This document shows, in pieces, positions 12,080 to 21,776 of a stretch of DNA of 64,000 nucleotides. The first letter of the stretch is position 1; every line of letters begins with the position of its first letter. The notes under the pieces were generated by a model that was given only the letters and a program-made list of their open reading frames with translations, was not told the DNA's origin and did not search any database. Position numbers and translations under genes: made by a program. The stretch comes from Apoda limacodes (taxonomy: Eukaryota; Arthropoda; Insecta; Lepidoptera; Limacodidae), in the NCBI GenBank assembly GCA_946406115.1, contig OX291553.1, positions 2,857,001 through 2,921,000 on the forward strand, read 5' to 3'.

Positions 12080-12610
12080 CTGATCTGGTAATGGAGCCGG
12101 AAGGTGGATATAAAAACTCTGAAACGAAACGACGCACCCTCATCGAGTTTGGGCTTGCGTGATTTGTTTTCATAAGTAACTACTCTAGTCCTAAATGATA
12201 TCCAGGGTCTGATGATCAAGCCTAAAGGTGGCTACAGGAACTCTGTAATCAAATAACCCAGCACCATAGAGTTTAGGCTTGTTTTATTTGTCGTGATGAG
12301 CACTAAGATGATGAGAGGTCGTAGATGATATTCAAGTTCTGATGATGAAGCTGGAAAGTTGCTACAGGAATACTCTAATGAAACAACGCAACCTTATCGA
12401 ATTTGGGATTGTTTGATTTCTTATGCTCATGACTATTAGGTACTCTAGTCTTAGATGATTTTCAGGGTTTGATGATGAAGCCAGCAGTTGACCAGACAGT
12501 TAAGAAACAACGCAACCCCATCGAGTTTGGGCTCCTTTGATTTGTTGTGAAAAGCATTTTGGTCTTAGTAAACTCCAGTCGCGCGTCGGAGCTGAAGGTG
12601 TCTACAAACT
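12080..12610. repeat. Tandem array, about 124-130 bp unit, about 4 copies
   Basis: Units align at 12080, 12208, 12338 and 12468, giving steps of about 128, 130 and 130. Each unit carries TGATGATGAAGC, AAGGTGGCTACAGGAACTCT, CGCAACCCCATCGAGTTTGG, GCTTGTTTGATTTGTTGTGA and TACTCTAGTC in the same order. The copies differ by roughly 15-25 percent by eye, so the array is old. A partial fifth unit ends near 12610. Periods not divisible by three and many stops exclude coding use. It is a minisatellite, possibly of transposon origin. Confidence 0.85.
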
Positions 12611-12619
12611 GGAGCCATT

Positions 12620-12935
12620 TCAAACATTTATGCCGGCGGCTTTGGCCGCGTGTCTAACCCGGCGTCATCTTCTCCGCTCGCTCAGTTGCCCACCGGCTTA
12701 AATAAAGAAGTGACGTGTTGTTGTATTCAAAATGTCAAATTCTGAAAATACGTCTGAATTATTCGTACCACACATGCAACCTCTCCAAGCACTCGGCAAT
12801 CACAAACCGTGAACACCTCATGCCGTGGTTGTCGTCCGCCGGCCAAGTCGTCCGGCTTTCAAAGTTCTGAGGCCGCCGGGATAACCCGCCGGCACTAACG
12901 TGCTGGGCTTGGCCGCCGGGCTAGCGACTTTGGTT
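12620..12935. repeat. GC-rich dispersed-repeat-like segment
   Basis: Flanked by AT-rich DNA, this block contains repeated GCCGCCGG/CCGCCGGC words on both sides (GCCGGCGGCTTTGGCCGC near 12632, GGCCGCCGGGCTAGC near 12910). The two ends are roughly inverted copies of each other, as in a MITE or foldback element. A related GC patch lies at 3680-3735. No coding content. The assignment is by composition and symmetry only. Confidence 0.35.
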
Positions 12936-15069
12936 TGCAGACACCTTGACACGCACATTTTTTCATTTTAAGGTATGAGCTAACATGAACTAAATTGTTC
13001 CTTACCAAATTGACAAAACCCACAATTATTTCCTTTCAATAATTGGTAATTTTTGCATAGACTTCGAACTCACTACCACAGAGTACAAGAAAACAAATAG
13101 GCTGCGTTCGTCTTGTAGCGCATTGCATATAGTCTGCAACGGGACGAAATAATCCCTCACCCCAGGCAGATCGGGTCTAACTGAGACACTGTAAACCCTA
13201 AGAAATCGACAATCAAGTCGCCTAGTAGAACTTCATCAAGCAAGGAAAGCCATTGGAGCCGGGGAAGAGGCGAGGGATGCGATCCGATGCGAGGATTAGG
13301 CCGTCAAGGGCCCATCTACAAAAAAAATTGCAAGGAGTCAACACCACCAGATCATTCGGGTCCGAAGAAAGAGGGGCATCAAGCAAGCGAGCACCACCTC
13401 ATTTTTACAAAAGACTGTAGAAAGCTTCTCGAAGGTGAAAACAGACTGCCGACAACGCGGTGAAGATGAGTCTTTGCAACCATCACCACAGCTTCGAATA
13501 TTCCGATCCAAAAATCCACTTAATGCCCTTGCAGGAAAGGCGATGTCCTATATTCTGCGTATTGTTTTTTTTTTATTATACAAGCAAAAGCAACAAGCGG
13601 ACCGGTTATATGGTCGGCAGAAGTTCACTTTTGTTGGATACAGGAATGATCGGCAGAAGTTCACTGATAGAATAGCCCTCTGTGCGTGTTCTAATTTTAG
13701 AGATATTGGACTTGAAGGTACCACTGACTGAAAAACTGAATGTAAAGTATTCAGAAACTTATTACATTTCTTACTCTGGGTCTGAGAATATTATAAACAG
13801 TATTGGATTCTTCATTTTCTTTCAGTTGATTGACTGATGCACTCAGCATCAAGTTTTAACCGCGAAAAAATATATTGTTGTGGTAAATCTCGATTGCTAT
13901 ATAAATTATTCAATATATTTATTTCTCTTTTCAACTATCGTTGTGTCAAAGATAAATATTCAAATTACGCACGGTTTATTTTCCCGGGCACCTTCTTGAA
14001 TATGTATCTTTCTAACTTATTTAAGCTTTTTAAGCAATTTGAGAGTTAAATTTACATATTATATTAACTTAAGTTCAAGTAAAAATCGATAAAATTAAGG
14101 ACTATGACTATGAAAACAGCCAGCCAGGATCAAGGATGTAACTTGCCTTCCGAAACGCGAAGGTCCTCAGGATAATGTGCCACTAGGCCTTCATCCAGCC
14201 AGGTACGTTCATTCATGGACTCTTGCCGGCTAAAACCCAGCGGTGTCCACCAGTCGCAGGCCCTGGTATTTATTTTTCCTAATCATTGCTTATTATTGTA
14301 CTGAACTCAAACCAACACAAAACGTAGGACCCTGACATAGGACTGTCAGAACACCTGGGTCCTATAGGAATGCCTAGGAAATATAATAAAATAAATGTAT
14401 GTAGGTATTTTTTTTTATCAAAACAAAACATAAACATAAACATCTACATATATTATACTTTTTCACAATTTCATTTGTAACTAAGAAATTTATCTGTTCA
14501 AAGAAGAATTTCCTTGACTTTAAATATTTAAAAAAATAATGCAATATTTACTAAGAAATTAATCTTAGAGAGTTGAAGTCCAAACATCTTTATTTTAATA
14601 AATGAAAAGTCAAACAAACTTTGATAAATCAAAGAGAATATATATGCAGGAGAGGAGTGATGTTCTGTAAACAGACATTCCTCAGCAGAAGTCCATTAGA
14701 CGAAGACACGGCTTCAGCCGATCACCGGACAGATAGACAGACAGACAGATTGACAAACAAGCCCGGGCGCCGTCATTACAAACTTGTATTCATTACAAAC
14801 TTCAGGCTCAAAATACAGTCATAAATTTAAACCATATCAGGTGGGCACAGTATTTTGTTTTGATTTACAATTTTTCATTCACACGAAGTTGTAAAATTAA
14901 AGAGCTCTTTAAAAGACTGTCGCCTCTATCTTTGAACTACTAACTAGGATTAAAACCTTAAAAGGAATAACTATTACTTACCTCAAATATGTAAGATTGT
15001 TTGTTGCACCTGCATGGACCACGTCTGTCTGTCCTACTTTAAAGCTGATAAGTATGAGAGGAAAATAAA
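12936..15069. other. Non-coding, unclassified repeat-like pieces
   Basis: No gene. 13190-13420 has balanced composition (AGCCATTGGAGCCGGGGAAG, GGCCGTCAAGGGCCC) unlike its AT-rich surroundings and looks like a scrap of a retroelement coding region, but I cannot name a domain. 13610-13665 holds a short direct repeat of CGGCAGAAGTTCACT. 14110-14400 is another moderately GC-rich scrap with TAGGACCCTGACATAGGA and the related TGGGTCCTATAGGA. The rest is AT-rich. Confidence 0.4.
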
Positions 15070-15479
15070 AAATCGGCCAAGTGCGAGTCGGCCTCGCGCA
15101 CGAACGGTTCCGTACCATTGTCTATAAAAACGGCAAAAAAATCACGTTTGGTGTATGGGAGCCCCCCTTAAATATTTGTTTTATTTTAATTTAACTATTT
15201 ATTTTTAAAGAGACTATATAACTTAATATTCTGTAAATATTTTAAGCATCAACCTGTCGCCATTATCAATATTGAGCAAAATCGGGCAAAAAAAATCACG
15301 TTTGTTGTATGGGAGCCCCCTTAAATATTTATTTTATTCAGAAACAGAAATACATCTACTGTGAAAATTTCAACTGTCTAGCTATCACGGTTCATGAGAT
15401 TCAGCCTGGTGACAGACGGACGGACAGCGAAGTCTTAGTAATAGGGTTCCGCTTATTACCCTTTGGGTACGGAACCCTA
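15070..15479 (+). mobile_element. High-copy lepidopteran repeat ('GGGAGCCCCC' family)
   Basis: Begins AATCGGCCAAGTGCGAGTCG, runs through TGTATGGGAGCCCCC and AGCTATCACGGTTCATGAGA, and ends with GACAGACGGACGGACAG and TGGGTACGGAACCCTAA. I recognise this order from many moth and butterfly genomes, where it is a non-autonomous dispersed repeat. Here the block AAATCACGTTTGNTGTATGG plus GAGCCCCC occurs twice (15141 and 15294), with about 100 bases in between, so an internal duplication or two overlapping insertions occurred. No coding capacity. Confidence 0.7.
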
Positions 15480-15844
15480 AAAAAGGGATATGATCCTTAA
15501 ATTAAAATATAAAAACTACATCCCTTGTATCGTAATTCGTCCAAACACTCACTAGTAATGAAACACTTGACTGAGCACCTTTTATACTTCGCTAACGCAA
15601 TACTATACAGTTTAAGAGTAATGCGATGAAAAAGGCTTTAAATTAGAATAACAGTCACAAGAATAATTATTTTAAGTTTATTTTGTCGGCTCGATAATGA
15701 CAACGACACGTGACAACTAGTGTTGCCAAAAAACGGTACGTTCGTGCAGCGCGTTTCATATAGCAACGGGCGGTACAAAACAACCTCTGTAACCACTTTA
15801 TTTATAAATTTATATAATCAGAAATTTATGTTGTATATGATTAA

Positions 15845-16145
15845 AGAATAAATGCGACTGTATACACAGATTCTCATCCCTTGAATATCTAAATATAAGT
15901 AATATAACGCGTCTGTTACAGTCTTTAGACGGATTCTCATGTTCTGCATATATAAAAAATACATACGTCTGTAGACGGATTCTCGTCTCTTGCATATATA
16001 AAAAATACATGCATCTGTCGACATATTCTCATCTTCTGCATATCTAAAGAATACATGCGTCTCTAGACGGATTCTTATCTTCTATTTTTATAAAAAATAC
16101 ATGCGTCTGTAGACGGATTCTCGCCTTCTGCATATATAAAAACTA
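15845..16145. repeat. 46-bp tandem array, about 6 copies
   Basis: The word AGACGGATTCTC and its variants start at 15927, 15973, 16019, 16065 and 16111, exactly 46 bases apart. A more diverged unit lies at about 15865. Each unit reads AGACGGATTCTCxxCTTCTG, then CATATATAAAAAATACATGC, then GTCTGT. The period is not divisible by three, so the open frames across it are accidental. The exact spacing with only point changes indicates expansion by unequal exchange or slippage. Confidence 0.92.
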
Positions 16146-16879
16146 TGAAAGGTAAAATAAAAAGTATATGCAAACAAATTGTATACATTTTTAAACATTA
16201 CGCAACAACATTTTCATGTTTCACTTTTAAGTTTAGTAATAAAAAAGCTGTGTTAAAGCAAACAAGTTCCTCTTTCCTAGCACAAACACGAGCAACGGTG
16301 ACAAAAAACCACATGAAAGAAAGCTTTACAAAGTAATCTTTAGGTCGGGCGGGCGTTAAAGGAAGCAGGAAGTTCCATAAACATTCGTGTTTACGAGCCC
16401 CGACCCGATAAGGGAAACAGCCCTTCACGGGGAACCACAATCTGATAACGCCCTTAACTCAACTCTATTGTCAGTGGATTTTTTGTGTCAAGGCTTCTGT
16501 AGGGTCATCCCTAAGCGACAACTTGAACGTATTTTCCTGAGTGAATTGTCCTTGTTGGTGTTTTGCTGATAACAATGTTGGAAATGTCAAAGGGTTTGTA
16601 CTACTTATAGGTACTGGTGCATTCGTTTAGCTTAACTGTGAAAATTAATATAATTTTTAATATAGTTAGTCTGTAAGTGTAAAGTAAATAACTATTTTTA
16701 ACTAGATTGTAAACGCTTTGGGTTACCTGTAAGTTTACAATTGTACCAATAAATAAATAAATAAAAAATCTTATTAATCAAATTTCGGTCACATGAAGTA
16801 TTTAGGTACTTACCTTTACTTTATAAGTATTTAAATATTAATTAAAATTCAATTTAAAAAGATTGATTTATTTAAGACT
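16146..16879. other. Non-coding, with (AATAAA)n tract
   Basis: No gene. An (AATA)n/(AATAAA)n tail at 16749-16770 after AAGTTTACAATTGTACC looks like the 3' end of a retroposed element (SINE or LINE) on +, whose body upstream is not recognisable. Confidence 0.45.
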
Positions 16880-17095
16880 GTTGGAGCACGGCCAAGTTAT
16901 GTGAAATAACTACGTCTTTTATTTGGCGTATGCAGGTTTTCTCTCGATGTTTTCCTTCACCGAAAAGCCAGTTGTGTGAATAAATCAATGTACATGAGAA
17001 ATTAAGAAAAAGACTCATTGGTACACGCCGGACTCGAACCTTCGCCAATCAGGACGCATAGTGAAAATCGGCCACCACCGACTTTATTATACTGT
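16880..17095 (-). mobile_element. tRNA-derived SINE
   Basis: Read on -, the element opens near 17095 with an A-box-like GTGGTGGCCGA and has a perfect RNA polymerase III B box GGTTCGAGTCC (complement of 17032-17042). A body follows with GTACCAATGAGTCTTTTTCT and TCGGTGAAGGAAAACATCG, and it ends near 16880. This body is a familiar lepidopteran SINE sequence. The copy at 27.37 kb shares the body start, so both belong to one family. Confidence 0.8.
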
Positions 17096-17418
17096 GCCTA
17101 TATTCGCTTTAGTATTTCTCAAAGTCTAAATCCCAAGAGCGTTTCGTATATGCATTAGGTTACGGTTCCGTATAATGATAATTTTTGGATATCTGAACAA
17201 TTTTTAAACAGAATCGATGCAAAGATAAAAACAAAATGTTGTGACAAATGGTACGTACCAGATGTAGTGAAGATATCTGAAAACTTTTTTATACAACGAT
17301 TTTGTTTAAGAGAATTTTGGTTTAAAGTATTCACGAAGAACTCAGAGCTTATGGTAGTGTACGAAGACTAACGGCAAAAACGTAACTCTTCGACGTTTTT
17401 GCTATATGCGTAGACAAG
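17096..17418. other. AT-rich, no gene seen
   Basis: Short spacer between a SINE and a CR1 tail. No open frame with recognisable content, no repeats beyond simple A/T runs. Confidence 0.5.
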
Positions 17419-17512
17419 TGGACGCACGAGTGATACCCCTGGTGTTACAAGCGTCCATAGGCTACGGTGACCGCTTACCATCAGACGGACCGTATGCTTG
17501 TTACCAAGTACA
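17419..17512 (+). mobile_element. CR1-like LINE 3' UTR fragment
   Basis: Contains GAGTGATACCCCTGGTGTT, CATAGGCTACGGTGACCGCT and GACGGACCGTATGCTTGTTA in the same order as in the copies at 10.9 and 35.4 kb. Only the last 95 bases are present and the poly-A is lost. It is 5'-truncated, as is usual for LINE insertions. Confidence 0.85.
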
Positions 17513-18598
17513 AGTTGGACTGACGTACTAAAGGTTCCGTTACAACACATGTAGATAGATATACAAATGTAATATGGAAATGGTTTTGCCTAAGACCATG
17601 ACGTTGACGACCATCGTTTGATTGCTATCGTATTGCATGCAGTTTTTTTTTAAAGTGTATTTTCTAGTAATTAAAATACATATGTATCACACTGGAGTTT
17701 AGTTATAGCTCGGGCTTATATACGTACTTCTCTGACGGTCGGTGGAAAACCATTGCATCAAAAACTTTAGCCACAAAAAATATCTTTAATTGTAATTCCA
17801 ACATAACTCATTTTTAATTTATTTTTAAAAAAGACATATCTTTATATAGTTTTTATGCTTGCCATTTACAATAAGATTAATGGTCTTTACAAAACACTTA
17901 TAATTTCCAAGTAAAATATTTAGCCGAAAATTACTTCTGAATGATTCACAAGAATCAGTCTTGACGTTAATGTGAAACACAGGGCCCATGTTTATGAAGT
18001 CGCTTAAAATAGTCCGTCACAGATCTGTTATTAAAATAAATATGCTTCGGAAAAGCTGTTATTTTGAAGCATAAATTTATCCGCCAGTTAATAGGCTAGG
18101 CTCTAATTGGTCCCATAAATATAGTATGTAAAACAAACAGCTTGTCCATCTGAACGTTAAATGCCTTAGAGTAACATGTGTAGACCCGGCATTTTTCTGT
18201 ACGTGTATATCTATAAGATGGAGACAAGTTTTTTGCTACTGCAGATAAATAACATATTAAAATTAGCTATGACTTCCTGTTTATAAACTTTACTTTTTCT
18301 AAATTTTTAAATTAACTTAGCCACACATTTTTTTACAAGTAAAAAATTTTCGTGAGCAAAAAATATTTTGAGGCCAAATATCATAATTCAAGTTGCCCTA
18401 TTCTTTATCAAGTTACCCTATTCTTTATCATTTTCGTGCATCTTTTTCATATGCGTTTTCAAATTTTATTTCATTAGTTTAAATCTCAGAATTTCACAAT
18501 TATATAGAAAAAATATGTTAAAACGTTGTGACCTTATGTATTGTTTACATGTTTTTGTGTTAACTTACGTATGAGCCATATATGATTTATAATCGCAG
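17513..18598. other. AT-rich, no gene seen
   Basis: No coding signal, RNA gene or clear tandem repeat apart from a 20-bp direct duplication (GTTGCCCTATTCTTTATCA and GTTACCCTATTCTTTATCA, 18391-18430). Confidence 0.5.
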
Positions 18599-19111
18599 TT
18601 AAGGACTAAACACAAAACTGCGATGCAGAAATACGCGACCTCGCACGAACGCATCACAAAAACTTGCGAATTGATTAGCAACGCGCATTTTTGCGGTATT
18701 AAGTCACACTTGTTGAAGCTCTTTTAAGTGGCGTTTACGTAACAGTTTCTTTAGATATAGTGTTAATAAACTTAAAAGCTCTTCAAATGAAGATATGCTC
18801 ATTCTGAAAACGTTTTTTCGTCTGTTTATAAAGCTTTCCCGTCAGCGTTCATGGTGGTAATAAATGGATGAACCCAAAATGTCCTTTGTTTTTTTTTCTG
18901 TATATTCTTATTAATAAAAGCAGTGCGCAACGCTTTTTACAATGCATGCTACTACCTAGTACAAAATACGTTTAGTACGGTTGACGATCATCGATGATAT
19001 GGTTACACGAGTCGTAGAATGGAGACGCCTTGCCGCACGAAATCGCATCACACCAAATTGCGTCTAAGTTTTGCATCGCGTCGATTCGCAGTTTTGTGTT
19101 TTGACCCTTAA
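18599..19111. mobile_element. MITE with TTAA-flanked terminal inverted repeats
   Basis: The left end TTAAGG then ACTAAACACAAAACTGCGA (18599-18623) is mirrored by the right end TCGCAGTTTTGTGTTTTGA then CCCTTAA (19085-19111): 16 of 17 inner positions pair. The flanks are TTAA on both sides, fitting a TTAA (piggyBac-type) duplication, or a TA duplication with termini starting AGG. A subterminal direct repeat GCACGAAxxCGCATCACA occurs near both ends (18643 and 19039). No coding capacity in the 505 bp, so it needed a transposase supplied elsewhere. Confidence 0.8.
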
Positions 19112-19659
19112 CAGCAGAACGTGGCACGCGGTGCTCAACTTTTATATCCTAAGATAAAAAATATGTTAAAAAAACTGTTAAAAGTTTAAGTTACTTATAA
19201 CACTGAACGTTGTATATTACTTGCAACGTGACCGAAGAGACGTCGCCAAACATCGGTCAGGTCAGGTCATACGCTTAAATACGTTGTTGAACTACTTTGA
19301 TTATTGTCTCTTCTTTTCGTTCCATATTCTGTGCCCCGAGCCGGATCACTGTCTTGACGAAATATGCCCTCTTTTTAACGATAATTGTAAACAGACGATG
19401 CGTCGACGGCTTTGTACCGATATATGGCTATTTTATGACTTGCTTATGTTTATTTTCCCTTGAAGTGGTTGAAATTTTGACGACTTCGGGTTATTTGTGT
19501 TTGTCAAGTCAACATGGGAAGTAAGCACTTAAGCTGTCACCCAAGGTGGCGGTTTTAGTGTAATGGACACAAGCCTTAGTCAACATTATCTACAGAATAT
19601 GCTTAATCAAATAAATCGATCCATTAACATATCCCGCAATATCAAAATAGCTTCGAAAT
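19112..19659. other. Spacer, no gene seen
   Basis: Between the MITE and the nested DD82E transposon. Small overlapping open frames without domains; no repeat recognised. Confidence 0.5.
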
Positions 19660-19664
19660 ACTAT

Positions 19665-19692
19665 CTCTATCCACCGAAACGAGTTAATAGGG
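19665..19692. repeat. Left arm of an outer inverted repeat
   Basis: The 26 bases at about 19667-19692 (CTCTATCCACCGAAACGAG followed by TTAATAG) recur as exact reverse complement at 21745-21770. They lie outside the DD82E transposon, 41 bp from its left TA and 82 bp from its right TA. The pair therefore looks like the stem of an older palindromic element into whose loop the transposon jumped. Confidence 0.8.
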
Positions 19693-19731
19693 GAAAAATG
19701 AACTGGCATGTGATTGGTCGAACAATGACGT

Positions 19732-21663
19732 TAAGGCTGTGTTCACAGCGCGAGTTTTTTTAGTTTGTTCGTGCGACTCGTACTGTTCAGACGTGCTCAC
19801 TGTGCTAGTGCAATCTATTATTTTATTTTTTGACTCGGCTTGTTATTTGGACTCTGGATAATTTTGTTACGTGTGACCCGGCTTTGTGATTGATTGCATT
19901 CCTAAAGACTTGGCGCTTGTATAACGGACTTTTTGAGTTTACTGTCGATTTGCCTAAGTGAGATGGCCGACAGTTTACATGGAGGTAACTCTGTGGAAAA
20001 AAGGCGACGACGAGCCTTTTCCTCGACTGAAAAAACAATGATATGGAACATGTATCAATCTATGAGGAGTTCCATGGAATCCCCTTCAAACAATGACGTC
20101 ATGAAAGCTGTTGCATCATCTATGGGTGTTCATTGGATGTCCATCTATAGAATTCTGAAAGAGAAAGAAACTAAAAATGTTTTAAATTCACCCAAAAAAA
20201 CAAGAAAACGTACTTTCATTGTAGACACAATCGACGACTTAACTAAATGTGCTATAAGAAGAAAAGTTCACGATTTATTTTCCCGAAATGAGATACCGAC
20301 ATTGGACAAAATAATGAATTCAATAAATGAAGATGGTACTTTGGGGACATTCAAAAGATCAACACTTCATAAAATCCTTAAAATGATTGGATTTAGGTAC
20401 ATTAAAAGATGCAGGAACAGCTTATTGATTGATCGTGACGACATATTTTTTTGGCGGAGGAATTATTTGCGGACAATGAAAATGGCAAGAGAAGAAAAGA
20501 AAAAAATATATTATTTGGATGAGACTTGGCTCAATGAAGGCCATACTACTACAAACGTATGGACTGATACAAATGTGAAAAATAAACGCGACGCATTCCT
20601 TGATGGCCTGACAACTGGATTAAAAAATCCTTCCGGTAAGTTCTTTAACATAATTCCATTGTTAAAACTGTCTTTGTCATTAATGCAATTCTTTGAAAAG
20701 GTTTGAATGTACCTGAGCGATCCTTAATTGGCGGCACTTATTGTTTGTTATGTTATCTTAAACTGTGTGAGCGTTAACTTTGTATCAGATCATTCAATAC
20801 AATTTTTTATTGTTCCAGGAAAAGGAAAAAGGTTAATAATTACTCATATTGGAAGTGATGATGGATTTGTAGAAGGGGGCTTACACGTGTTCGAGTCAAA
20901 AAAGCAAGGAGATTACCATCAAGATATGAATGCCGAAGTGTTTGAGAATTGGTTCAAAAATATTCTTGAAAAGTTACATGATAATTGTATTATTGTAATG
21001 GACAACGCTTCGTACCACTCAAGAAAAGTAGAGCAAATTCCGACTGAAAAAAATAAAAAACAAGAGATAATTAATTGGTTGAAAGAAAAACAAATCCCCT
21101 TTCAGGATGATTTATTAAAACGAGAGCTACTGAATATCGTAAAAAATCATAAGGAGCAGTACGAGGCGCGTGTCGTAGACGAAATGGCGAAAGCTAAAAA
21201 TAAAACTGTGGTACGACTTCCGCCGTATCACTGCGAATTAAATCCGATAGAGTTGATCTGGGCTCAAGTTAAAGGACATGTCGCATCCCGCAACAAAACA
21301 TACAAGATGGCAGAATTAAAAATGTTATTAAACAACTCAATTCAAAATATTGACGCTGCAAAATGGAAAAAATGCATAAAACATGTCGAAGAGATAGTAG
21401 AACCGAAAATGAATGCCATGGACAGAAATGTGGAAACAATGACCGAAACATTCATAATAAACGTGGGAAGTGACAGCGACAGTAGTGATACGTCGGAATA
21501 ATTTAATTAATTGTATATGTTAAACTATTTAAATATACATAATTTTATTTTAAAACATTGTCTTAATATTTTTCTTTCTTTCTCTAAGTTCAATACAAAA
21601 TACTTAAGTGGTTTTAGTGCTTACTATTGAGCGCACAAAATCATCGCATATGAACACACCTTA
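19732..21663 (+). mobile_element. Complete Tc1/mariner-superfamily transposon, DD82E (Sailor-like)
   Basis: A TA dinucleotide at 19732-19733 and another at 21662-21663 bracket 1,928 bp. The left end reads AGGCTGTGTTCACAGCGCGA. The right end on - reads AGGTGTGTTCATATGCGATG: the first 11-12 positions match except one inserted C, with weaker similarity after that. A single spliced transposase gene fills most of the element. TA duplication, short terminal repeats and a DDE triad are the marks of the IS630-Tc1-mariner superfamily. Since the outer bases are TTAA on both sides, a TTAA duplication cannot be excluded from one copy. Ends, gene and triad are all preserved, so this is a young or recently active insertion. 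Confidence 0.87.
19963..21501 (+). CDS. DD82E DNA transposase, two exons
   Basis: Exon 1 is 19963-20635 (ATG at 19963; the frame is open upstream but without another ATG). The intron is 20636-20818 (183 bp, GTAAGT donor, TTGTTCCAG acceptor). Exon 2 is 20819-21501. Joined they give 451 residues with no stop. The N-terminus has a basic stretch EKRRRRAF (12-19) and a helix-turn-helix region (about 20-66, then 89-150) for DNA binding. The catalytic residues are D186 (YYLDETW), D286 (VMDNASYH) and E369 (LNPIELIW), 82 residues apart in the last pair against 34 in Tc1. From memory this spacing defines the Sailor (DD82E) group. Inside the long D-E gap is a Lys/Glu-rich helical insert (about 295-352). 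The tail is acidic (DSDSSDTSE). Unspliced, the frame meets a stop at 20704 inside the intron, so splicing is needed for activity. Confidence 0.9.
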
Positions 21664-21744
21664 ACTTTTTATCAGTATAGTTGACGCCCACTCACCTTTT
21701 TGTGTCCTTATCTTTTGTAAGGGATTGTGCGACAGAGACAATGC

Positions 21745-21776
21745 TCTATTAACTCGTTTCGGTGGATAGAGTATAG
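21745..21776. repeat. Right arm of the outer inverted repeat
   Basis: CTATTAACTCGTTTCGGTGG followed by ATAGAG (21745-21770) is the exact reverse complement of 19667-19692. The next bases (TATAGC against CTATAGTA-like sequence on the left) still show partial pairing. See the left arm entry for interpretation. Confidence 0.8.

Noticed and set aside
13435..13731. 98-codon frame as a small gene
   Set aside because: No domain, contains a T-run and a short duplicated block; composition like the neighbouring repeat scraps.
15810..16024. Two overlapping - strand frames with FYICAEHENPS-like repeats
   Set aside because: They run through the 46-bp array, whose period shifts the frame every unit, so no consistent repeat protein is encoded.
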